This document shows, one piece after another, positions 10,741 to 18,572 of a stretch of DNA of 20,275 bases. Source of the DNA: Elysia marginata (Eukaryota > Mollusca > Gastropoda > Plakobranchidae); assembly GCA_019649035.1 (NCBI GenBank), contig BMAT01011551.1:179675-199949 (forward strand), read 5' to 3'. The notes under the pieces were generated by a model. The model was not told the DNA's origin. It saw only the letters and a list, made by a program, of their open reading frames with translations, and made no database searches. The position numbers were made by a program, and so were the translations under genes. Numbering within the stretch: position 1 is the first letter of the stretch; every line of letters starts with the position of its first letter.

Positions 10741-11054
10741 TTTAAAGTCCTCCACCGCCGAGGGCAGTCTCATGACTTTACATATTTACCCCAGCAGGCC
10801 TATACACACAAGAGCCAATTCAACTCATATTTCAGAGCATTACAGTACGGCGGCCTGTTAGGCGCTCAAATACTAACATTCCACAAATTTCAAGCACTGC
10901 CTTTAGCCAGGTACCCGTTTTACAGGTGGGTGGACTGGGGAAAGTTAGGGTAAACCGCTTTCCCAAGGCAATTGCAACATTACATGGTCAGGAATCGAAC
11001 CCACGACCTCCAGATCGCAAGTCCGACGCGCTAACCACTCTGCCACGCTGCCCC
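10741..11054 (-). mobile_element. tRNA-derived SINE, full-length, minus strand
   Basis: On the minus strand the head carries A box TGGCAGAGTGG (11035-11045) and B box GGGTTCGATTCC (10991-11002), both close to the pol III consensus and the best preserved in the window. The body matches 3494-3804 and runs into the AAAT tail at 10717-10740. It sits inside the candidate FREP intron, antisense to it. Confidence 0.9.
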
Positions 11055-11743
11055 CTATGTAGAACAGTATTGTCAAAAAGTCTTAAGTCGAAATTCAAAT
11101 TTAGTAAGATACCTGCATTTTTTGAATCCTTCTTTTCTACTTTCAAATACAACAAACCAAAAAGCTCTACCTATCTTCCTTCTTAAGTTATAGCTGTTTG
11201 AAGTTGGCACGCATGGGACTTGCGAAATTCAGAAAGGAGGAGAAAATGTTCCTTTAAAAAATGAGGCAACTTCAAAAGTGTAAGGGCCTTCGCAACCACA
11301 CATATTAAAATTAAACACATAAAACATGGCATTTTAACGTGAATCAATTATAAAACTAATTAATAAACTGTTTTTCCGCAAAAAAATGACGTCTAAACAC
11401 CAACTAAACCTTGAGATTTATATCTCAAAACAAGGCTTAACGACTGAGGACTCGTTTGGATAAAATAGGAGCCAAATATACAAAATAGGAAAAAATATAG
11501 GAAAAAAGTCCCTTTTTTGGCTAGATGATTTCCAGACAAATTCTATGTTAAAAAGACAATCTTTTTTTGCATTGGACTGAAAATAAAACTAATCCTTTCT
11601 GCCTGTCGCACGACTGGAATGTATGCGACTTAAAACTCTAGACTAGATCAAAAGGTCTACTTTGATGTATTTTGGAAGAGATTTGACGTATTCAACTAAT
11701 TCGTTTCCTTTCTTGATAATGGTATTAGTAAATACAATACGAT

Positions 11744-11991
11744 TATAGTCTTCCGACGGCGAAAGCAGTTATACCTTATATATTTCCCCCATGGCCCAAC
11801 AGTCCAAAGCAAATTCAACTCATATTTCAGAGCATTACATTCAGGCTACCTGTTAGGCGCTCAGTTACTAACATTTTACAAATGTCAAGCACTGCCATAA
11901 GCCAGTACCCATTTTAGAGGTAGATGAACTAAGGAAAGTATGGATAAAGTTCTTTCCTAAGACAATTATGACATGCGCCGTGATTGGGAAT
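11744..11991 (-). mobile_element. SINE body, 5'-truncated, minus strand
   Basis: Matches the SINE body in reverse (CAAATTCAACTCATATTTCAG, TTAGGCGCTCA, CATTTTACAAATGTCAAGC) from the GGAAGACTATA end to the post-B-box ATTCCCAATCACG, lacking the tRNA head. Its edge at 11991 lies directly against the start of the inverted-duplication arm. Confidence 0.8.
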
Positions 11992-12509
11992 ATCATATAT
12001 ATTTCTTTTCTTTATTCTCTTTACAAACAAAACCACTGCTACTAAAATATAAAGCAATTACAATATCTCCTTTTCGAGCAAGCACCATTTTATAAAATCG
12101 GAATGTTATGACTACGTAGTGTATTTTGGACACAGGTTGGCAGATGTTGATTGGGGCGCAAGACGTGGCTTTTCAGTAGTCTTGAATCGTATTAAGATAT
12201 ACACGAACGTTGCCTCAAAGCACACATTGTAACACAAAACTTTGAGGTAAAAACAATTTTACATGATTATGTACAAGGACTATCGGCTGACATCCGTCGT
12301 CAATACTTTACAGTGTATAACAGTACGCAGGATCTGTATTAAATCTTTAATAGACGGGCAACTTTCTTCTACAGATCTATTCTATATGTGACACTGTTCT
12401 ATTTCATTATAATTGTTCTAAATTGAGACAGTTTATCAGGTTCAAGATTAATTGGCCTTTTTAGATTTAAGATTAAGTTTAGGTGCTATAACATTATATT
12501 TTTCTTCAG

Positions 12510-12860
12510 GTCTGGACTTTACACTCTCCCGAAATAAAGGAAGCCTGTCAGGGAGGAATTCACCTTGCTCTGTAAAACGTCCAGTCAGAGCCATATTGAT
12601 AACAATCAACGGGACATCACTAGCATGCCTCTCTACAAGCAATCTCACAAGCCAGGCAGACCAACAGCGAGAGAATCAAACCCAATGAGTAAAGACGCTT
12701 GGCGGCTTGGTCTTCGTCGTAGCCTGACCTCTAATGGAATGAGGATCAACGGAAGTGTCCAAAATGGGCAAGCAACTTTGAGCGTGGAGCTGAACATAAA
12801 GATTCTTTGACCGATTATACCTGTATGCTTCAAGAAGTAGATTTTCAAGGAAAATAATTG
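12510..12860 (+). other. Ig-like segment of right FREP copy
   Basis: The acceptor TATTTTTCTTCAG is followed by LDFTLSRN. The next pieces are EEFTLLCKTSSQS (putative B strand with its cysteine), MSKDAWRLGL, NGQATLSVEL and, after the 4-nt frame break, DSLTDYTCMLQEVDFQGK. The last carries the D-x-Y-x-C signature of an Ig F strand; the two cysteines are about 85 codons apart. The left copy has the same landmarks at about 1340-1706. Confidence 0.7.
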
Positions 12861-12909
12861 GCCACCTCATTCCAACTGCTATAACAACAAGATCAAATCT
12901 CTGACAACG

Positions 12910-13900
12910 GATTGGATGTAGGTCTGAAATCCGCGTTATTTATGAAACTATTTTCGTCAGTACAGGGGCTAGATGTTAAAGTTACAGCTACTAAAAGTTG
13001 TCTAAAAGACAAACTTAAATCTGTGGAGGTTCAGATAACTAAAACATTTTTTTTTGAAAATTCATTACAAAGTAAATTTGAAATCGGTGAGAAATTATCT
13101 GACAGAGTTGAGACAAAATTAAATGAGGTCGAGAAAAAACTGAACTTAGTAGAAGGCATCGTGGGAAGATAAGGCAGCAGATTCGCAAAAGAAAAAACTA
13201 ACAATTTATTTGAAAGTTCTATAGAAAGTAAACTTGCAATCGGAGAAAAATCCTCTGACAGATTAGAAACAAAGCTAAACTCAGTCAAATCAAAGCAAAC
13301 CTCTGTTGAGAAAATAATAAGCTCAGTTGAGAATTCATGTGAATCCAAGGCACATAACTTGCAAAATAAAATGACTGACAAAATTGATTCTCTTGAGAGT
13401 TCCTTTAAAAAGTAAGGGTACTTCAGCGTTTCAAAAAGTTAATGGTAAATTGGGTGAAATGAAGATCAAGCCCGCTTCCATGGATAGCGAGGCGATTAAG
13501 CAAAGAGTTCTTAACGCTATACAATAACAATCATTTAATGAACATTTAAAAATTATGTGAAATGCCACTTCAAAGAACCGAAAACGCGCTGAACGAAACA
13601 TCTAACCTTATGACATTTCTAACTTCTGAATATACAAGCTTCCAGAAAAACACCATGGCAAATTACCACAGACTTTTTGATGATGTTAGTAGAGGATTGG
13701 ATGGAGTATTTCTTAAAAAAAACATTTAACAAAGATTATTCATAAAACTTTATACCAATTTCACGAGGATATAAAAGTTAGTTTGGATTCCTTAGCATCT
13801 TGTACAGAACAAAGCGTCAACAAAACTCTCACCTCCTTCGAAATTCATCAATCGGTTATGGCGGGTAAAATAGATCTGATTTGATTGAAATCAGCAGTCA
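12910..13900 (+). other. Alpha-helical / coiled-coil linker of right FREP copy
   Basis: One frame is open from 12912 to 13407 except for TAA at 13170. It reads DKLKSVEVQITKTF, then SDRVETKLNEVEKKLN, then ESKLAIGEKSSDRLETKL and KMTDKIDSLESSFKK: spaced hydrophobic residues among E/K/S, with near-repeats of 'S.RLETKLN.V'. After a slip it continues TSAFQKVNGKLGEM, then RTENALNETSNLMTFLTSEY. This is the expected composition of the interceding region between Ig and fibrinogen domains in FREPs, where it would drive oligomerisation. Confidence 0.65.
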
Positions 13901-13914
13901 AGGGAAATGTACGA

Positions 13915-14312
13915 AAGATGTGTTTCTGGTCCTAAATAATAAAGGTCCATACCCGCACTATGCTATATATAAAAGAAGACATCACCAGTTTGAACACTGC
14001 AAGCCTCCTCTGTGACACGTTTACTGGATTGTCATCCAAAGAAGATCAACCGGAGAAGTCAATTTCTACAATTATTTGGTGTCGTATAAGAAAGTCTTCG
14101 GTACGTTACTGACAGACTTCTGGTTGGGACTGGAGAACATCCACGCTATCACACGCTCGGGTAGGTTTGAACTTAGGGTCGATCTCAAGTATCAGGGCCA
14201 GTCAAAGGTTGCCGTCTAAGACAGGTTTTCTGTAGCGGGTGGGGATAAAAACTACACTCTAGCTCTTTGGTCTTACAGTGGAACAGCGGAAAATTCTCTT
14301 GGGTACCATGAG
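13915..14312 (+). other. Fibrinogen-related domain, N-terminal half
   Basis: In one frame from 14025: WIVIQRRSTGEVNFYN, then FWLGLENIHAIT, GRFELRVDL, a stop at 14217, then NYTLALWSYSGTAENSLGYHE. These are the signature blocks of fibrinogen C-terminal-like domains (W-x-V-x-Q-R-R, F-W-L-G-x-x-x-I-H, L-R-V-D-L, Y-S-G-T-A). Upstream LLCDTFTG is the expected C-D-T-x-T-G lead-in, in a different frame because of the 13-nt loss. The calcium-binding and ligand half of the domain should follow on a later exon not present here. Confidence 0.85.
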
Positions 14313-14319
14313 GTAATGG

Positions 14320-14386
14320 TTATCTTCTTCTTGTTCTTGTTCTTGTTCTTGTTCTTGTTCTTCTTCTTCTTCTTGTTCTTCTTCAT
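14320..14386. repeat. CTT/TTGTTC imperfect microsatellite
   Basis: Runs of TTCTTG and CTT units. Read on the minus strand this is the GAA/CAA tail of the module at 14387-14458, giving glutamate and glutamine runs. Confidence 0.95.
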
Positions 14387-14458
14387 CTGGTGGTATAGGA
14401 TTCCACACCAAAATCGGGAGAAATTGTTGCGGCAGCAAAGCATAACAAATCAACCTCT
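14387..14458 (-). mobile_element. GAA-tailed dispersed repeat module, right copy
   Basis: Same module as 41-118, with the same minus-strand peptide QQFLPILVWNPIPPD before an acidic/glutamine run. It lies 8 bases beyond the FREP donor at 14312, in opposite orientation relative to the FREP copy compared with the left arm, so the two insertions look independent. Confidence 0.6.
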
Positions 14459-14740
14459 TCGCTAATGGTTTACATCCAAATTTCTCATAATAATCTAACT
14501 GATGTAGAATGGGTATTTATATGCCAACAGTTAAAGTTTTTCCTTTATTCCATCCATAGTGAATGACATTTATTTTTGATACTGCACTAATATCTGAAAA
14601 TCAATTTTCTGATAGAAACTAACAATGTTTTGCTGTTTACTAACATAATGACGAGTAGCTTCTTTTTTCAAGTAGTCTTTGTTAAAGATAATGCTGCCTG
14701 TTTATTGGTAAAATTAGGGCAGAATAAATACTGTGCTCTT
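14459..14740. other. No gene seen
   Basis: AT-rich sequence without motif or repeat match elsewhere in the window. Confidence 0.5.
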
Positions 14741-14840
14741 GGTTTGATTCTCTTCATTGTCATGTTGTAAATTGCCTTGGGAGAGCATTTTACCCTAGCT
14801 TTCCACATTCCACCTATCTGTAAAATGGGCAACCGGCAGT
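14741..14840 (+). mobile_element. Diverged SINE, left part
   Basis: A B-box-like GGTTTGATTCTC is followed by TGTTGTAAATTGCCTTGGGA, TTTCCACATTCCACCTATC and CTGTAAAATGGGC, matching the first half of the SINE body at 3540-3640 with many changes. It ends where the inverted-repeat element at 14846 begins. Confidence 0.65.
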
Positions 14841-14845
14841 AGGGA

Positions 14846-15080
14846 AAGCCGAGGCAATTCCACACCATACTTTTTCCCGGGGCAATTCCATACTTGAATA
14901 ATAATATTCCATACCTACTAAATAAAGAAATGATTTTTTGCCTAAAATAAGTTTCCTCTTGAACGGTTTGCTTCAAAAGTTGTTCCAATAGCCTGAACTG
15001 CTCAGTTTAGCTTTAACAGCAGGACTGGTATGGATGCCCCCTTTTGTGAAATTGCCCCAGATACGAAATAGCCCCGGCTT
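14846..15080. mobile_element. Small inverted-repeat element (MITE-like) next to or inside SINE
   Basis: The outer ends are inverted: AAGCCGAGGC (14846-14855) and GCCCCGGCTT (15071-15080), with one mismatch. A second nested inverted pair is GGGGCAATT (14879-14887) and AATTGCCCC (15050-15058). About 235 bp, no coding potential. It separates two pieces of SINE-like sequence, which is what an insertion would do. No target duplication could be assigned with confidence. Confidence 0.5.
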
Positions 15081-15083
15081 ACC

Positions 15084-15203
15084 TACCCTACTTGTGTTTG
15101 TAAAATGGCAGTACTTGGGCAGTCTAACAGGCTACAGTTTGCAATGCTATGAACTGGGCCTACGAGTTGAAGTGGTTCTGGTATGTGTTGGCCGATTGGG
15201 CAT
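15084..15203 (+). mobile_element. Diverged SINE, right part
   Basis: TTGTAAAATGGCAGTACTTGG, TCTAACAGGCTACAGTTTGC and GAGTTGAAGTGGTTCTGG align with the second half of the SINE body (compare 3630-3750). The TGTAAAATGG block is present in both this part and the left part, so this may be either a duplication or two separate copies. Confidence 0.55.
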
Positions 15204-16879
15204 TAATTGGCGACACCGTTACATCGACTGATTTTACCACTATGATCAAAATATGGTCCAGAAAAAGATGATAAAAGTGCTTGAATAATGGAAACATAAA
15301 CCGAACAGAAATCAAGTTATAATCATGGCGCTCTTTAATAACCATAATTGCCAATCAGTTTCATATAAACCCTATGTCACAATGATAACATGGGCTCACA
15401 TGCACATAGTTATAATCAAAGCAAGAGTCTAATGGAGAAGAATATCATAAAAATTATGATAGTCAGAAGACACTATAATTTTCATTTCCTGCGTGTGGTT
15501 GGGTTTCACAATGGTAATGTTGCTTCTTTCCTAGTACAAAGAGATATTTTAGCTTAGTGTTTTACTAATTTCTTTTTTTTTTCTTTTTTATTGCCATTCA
15601 AACTGAAAAAAAAGAAATGTTGTCCAAATCAATAATGGTAAGCGAAAACGATCCCAGTTTAATTTGATGCGCACGGTTTGTTATAGAGCATCCTCTATTG
15701 CAGAAGTAAAGGGTCATTAACTTGTTTGAAGGGGTGTATTTTGTGACTTTTTAGTTTATGGCAAAAAAAAACATCTTTGGCTTACTTAAGCATCCATTGA
15801 AAGCGGTCTTTCGTTTTTTTTTCAGTACTTTCTTCAGTAAGCAGACGCAAAACCGTCAAAGATTTGATAACAACACTTCTAGAAAATAAACATATCATAA
15901 TATCTTTTTACGAAAAAAACCCCCAGAAAAACCTGTAGTTTTAGACAATGATTGTGCTACACTAGGCCAACAATAAGTATGTTCTTGACTCTAAGTGTTT
16001 ACTGTTCTCTTCGGCAATTCCAACGTCATTACCTGAACCTTAAGTACTCTCATGTAGGAATAACAGCGTGATCGAAATCTGTTACGTTGTACGCAGTTGA
16101 ATTACCATTGAAAAACAGCCCATAAAAAATCGTAAAAGCTGTAATTTTTCATGTTGAAATGAGCTTCTTCTTAGTTGATTTGATTTCCAAACAATTCCTA
16201 CTCTACCCCCCCCCCCCTCTTATCCCACTACTTCCCACTCTGCTTTTGGTTAAGATTTTTAATATCTAGTCGTAATTTTCTTACCTGGGCTTTTATGCTG
16301 TTCCCGGCTTGGTTGTAGTATCTGATTTCTCGGTACAGACAGTTGTTGACTGAGGAGATTCCTCACTCTAAATTCTAAACTTTGGCACTAGTTTAGCTCT
16401 TTAGCAAAATTTTAATAGATCCAGATTTGGATATAAACCTAGACCTAATCGTCTGTAGTAGTCTAGAACAAGAACCTGTTTATATATTTTATAAATCCAG
16501 GTCTAGTCTCTTTTGATCTAAACATTAAATCTAAACTAATCTAGGGTTTAAAGTATTTCGGCCATTGTTGCCGTTGCGGGTAAAGTTTTGTGAGCTAATT
16601 GTAGTATTGTTAGGCTGCGTTGAACAATATAACTCTCTTTGATCCTAGAAGATATTCTTCCAAAGGGCATAGAACACAGTTTTGATAAAATTTAGTAATT
16701 GAAAATGTCAAATTTTTTTATTGTGCCTGGTTTGCCCCAGATAAAATTTATATATGATAAGGAAAGCGACCACTTGATACAAAACTGTCAAAACTGCATT
16801 CTATGCCTTGTAAGATATTGAAAGAATTATTACTCTATCTTAACTACATTTTAGATTATTCCATTTTAAAGACATTAAA
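15204..16879. other. No gene seen; T/A tracts, a C-run and CTAGA-rich patch
   Basis: Contains a C-run at about 16206-16217. A T-run and A-run at about 15567-15617 could pair as a hairpin (ATTTCTTTTTTTT / AAAAAAAAGAAAT). A stretch at about 16390-16555 has recurring TCTAGA, CTAGACC and ATCTAAA words. No splice-bounded coding segment was recognised. Confidence 0.45.
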
Positions 16880-17155
16880 ATGGTATACAATGCACATGTG
16901 TATAACAAATTACTTTACTTCGAGGACTCTAACTCAATGCTAGTCAGAACGACTTCTGCCTGGTTTTCCCGGATTGCCTCACAAGTACCGCCATTGCAAA
17001 CAGTGTACTATGTAGATAATGCTATGAACACAAATCAGCACGCTTTCTCGCTTTATTGCCGACTTTGCAATACATATGTGAAGATATTTTCTAAATTTTA
17101 CGAGTTATATGTTGGTAAACTAAAAAGATATTATAAGACAAGCTTTTGCAGCTAG
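16880..17155 (+). other. Uncharacterised 91-codon open frame
   Basis: An ATG-started frame open for 91 codons (MVYNAHVYNKLLYFEDSN...), with five cysteines or fewer and no hydrophobic signal, repeat or motif that I recognise. There is no strong start context or splice signal. In AT-rich DNA a frame this long can occur by chance. The middle part (16950-17090) is less AT-rich than its flanks, the only hint that it may be a real exon or an old repeat. Confidence 0.2.
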
Positions 17156-17253
17156 GCTTCATAGAAAGACAGAGTTATAATATTATATAGGTTTGAAATT
17201 AGCAGAGGAAACAAGTAGGCTATAATTGGAGATGCCCGAAATGTTTGTTTTTA

Positions 17254-17312
17254 GTGTGATTCGAACCTTCGACTTTTATATTGTAGCTTCGCGCCCACTT
17301 ACAGGCTAGCTT
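17254..17312 (-). repeat. Worn tRNA-like (SINE head) sequence
   Basis: On the minus strand GCTAGCCTGTAAGTGGGCGC is followed by a B box GAAGGTTCGAATCAC. The spacing suits a tRNA-derived promoter, and the core resembles 7876-7916 (GTGGG...TATAAGGCGAAGGTTTGAACCCC). It is too mutated to be a tRNA gene. Confidence 0.35.
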
Positions 17313-17577
17313 TTTTAAAGAAAAATATCTTACTGGTATAGATCTTGTATTTTATGCAGGAAGCTCTGTGATCAATATATCTTGTGTGTCAAAATAAAAT
17401 TTTTTTTACAAATATTTTATGGAGAGAGAGTAGATCAAAGGAAAAATAAGAACTGCACTAAAGGATCGTTGTACAATCCTATAATAATGGGGTTGGGGAG
17501 AACTAAACGTTATGTTGCATATTTTAGTAAATGTTTAATATCGCTTAATATTAATTAGGTGTTTTTTATGTTTTCAG

Positions 17578-17638
17578 TAATCAATGAAGATCTCATAGCC
17601 GAAGGCTACATCTTCATAGACCAAAAAGGTTTAGAGAG
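17578..17638 (+). other. Candidate 61-nt exon that also forms a hairpin
   Basis: It is flanked by a strong acceptor (GTTTTTTATGTTTTCAG, ending 17577) and donor (GAGAG|GTAACG, GT at 17639). Only one of the three frames is open, and it reads INEDLIAEGYIFIDQKGLE. The same bases fold: ATGAAGAT (17584-17591) pairs with ATCTTCAT (17610-17617), and TAGCC (17596-17600) with GGCTA (17604-17608) around a GAA loop. I do not recognise the peptide. It could be a microexon of a gene extending beyond the window, or a structured element whose splice signals are coincidental. Confidence 0.35.
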
Positions 17639-17993
17639 GTAACGTTGATTTTTTTTTCAACCAAAACTACTGGCCATGTGATTTAGTTTTTAAATTGCAA
17701 TGAAAAATCTGGGTGTTAAGTAAGATTAAGCCTAAATACACTATACTTAAAATTATGTCTTAGTGTAAGATACACAAAATCCAAAATTTGTTTAATCTAT
17801 TGGGGGGTATTTTCCTGACATTGCTCTATGAACTTCATTTTTATTTCATAATAGAGAACGCTAAAGAGTGCTTATACTACCGCTTGTGTTTTTGTTACCA
17901 AATAAAAAGCTAATATTTCAAATATCACCAGCTTTAAAAATCATCATACAATGACCTTCCACTATCTATCGGAGCTTATACAGTTCTCTCACG

Positions 17994-18572
17994 TTAAGGA
18001 ATGTAGCGAGTAAAAAAACAGCAAACCTGTTGTTGATTATTGGCATGTCTGACGTGTCTGTGTTCTTGTAATACATCTACCCTATTGGCTGTAGTTTTTT
18101 GTAACCTCTGTAACGTTTGGATAAGGCTATCATCTTTTACTTTTGATTTCCTGCATTGTTCCACATCAACAATCTTTTGGGTCATGATCTTCTTAGCCTT
18201 GCTATGAGGGCTGGACGCTTCAAAAGCTGTTGTTGTTGTTGTTGTTCTTATTATTGTTGTTGTTGGTGGTGTTGGTGGTGTTTCTGTTAATGTTGTTGTT
18301 TTGTACTATGCAACAAGTACCTCCATCTCTATGTAGCTCAGTATGACAGTCTTGCTCATCTCCAAGGACTGTTTTACTCCTTGGTGGATATAGTGCTCAA
18401 CACTCGTCTTTCTTGAGGTGGCTGTACTGCATGTCAAAATTTTTTCAATACTACGCTTGTATTTTAAATGGACCGGTCTCTTCTCATAAACCATAATTTT
18501 AAAAGATATTCTTAGAGCTACATATTCTATATACAGAATAGTAAAGCCGAAGCAGTCTGCTAGATATGACAC
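17994..18572 (-). other. Minus-strand frame of 193 codons with one stop
   Basis: The two open segments share a frame and are separated only by TAG at 18306-18308. The first reads MVYEKRPVHLKYKRSIEK, TCSTATSRKTSVEHYI and KTVILSYIEMEVLVA. After the stop come TETPPTPPTTT and a threonine run from the GTT microsatellite, then KIVDVEQCRKSKVKDD, SLIQTLQRLQKTTAN and RVDVLQEHRH, which looks helical. Possible donors exist at GGAG|GTACTT and ACAG|GTTTGC. I do not recognise the protein. The start overlaps the plus-strand retrotransposon edge near 18543, so the far upstream codons are probably not part of any real gene. Confidence 0.25.
18221..18303. repeat. (GTT)n / GGT microsatellite
   Basis: Imperfect run of TTG and GGT units. 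On the minus strand it encodes threonine- and proline-rich sequence within the frame at 17994-18572. Confidence 0.93.

Larger units (their letters stand above)
8918..12509 (+). other. Putative intron 1 (3.6 kb), SINE-laden
   Basis: It is bounded by GTAAAT at 8918 and CTTCAG at 12509. From 8918 to about 10175 and from 11056 to 11743 I see only AT-rich DNA without coding motifs. It contains a CT microsatellite, an AAAT tail, two SINEs in antisense orientation and, at 11993-12509, the segment conserved with the left arm. A short inverted repeat (TTGAGAT/ATCTCAA) lies at 11411-11428. Confidence 0.45.
11993..14067 (+). repeat. Inverted duplication, right arm
   Basis: Reverse complement of 119-2230, described there. 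The arm starts at the SINE edge and ends within the fibrinogen domain where the left arm is cut by the GAA-tailed module. Confidence 0.85.
12510..14312 (+). pseudogene. FREP-like lectin, broken right copy (Ig-like, coiled-coil linker, fibrinogen-related domain)
   Basis: Domains in order: Ig-like segment (about 12510-12860), alpha-helical linker (about 12910-13900) and fibrinogen-related domain (about 13915-14312), the arrangement of molluscan FREPs, secreted lectins that bind microbial or parasite surfaces. Visible lesions: a frame change between LDFTLSRN (12512) and LLCKTSSQ (near 12565); a 4-nt loss near 12793 relative to the left copy; TAA at 12855, 13170 and 13525; a frame slip in an A-run near 13407; a 13-nt loss at 14027; TAA at 14217. 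A phase-0 donor (CATGAG|GTAATG) ends the block at 14312, and the rest of the fibrinogen domain is not in the window. With exon 1 at 8851 it could form a once-functional gene. Assembly error could explain some indels but not all of them. Confidence 0.8.

Noticed and set aside
12448..12870. Minus-strand open frames across the Ig-like segment
   Set aside because: Antisense shadows of the plus-strand FREP copy; Ig and splice signals support the plus strand.
13031..13381. Minus-strand 116-codon frame
   Set aside because: Antisense of the coiled-coil linker; the mirrored frames at 764-1263 on the plus strand are the same artefact in the left copy.
16390..16555. CTAGA/ATCTAAA-rich patch as a tandem repeat
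   Set aside because: Words recur irregularly without a period that I can align by eye; probably compositional or a very old satellite.
16880..17155. Novel 91-residue protein
   Set aside because: Kept only as a low-confidence feature: no motif, signal, start context or splice support, and its length is within chance expectation for 20 kb.
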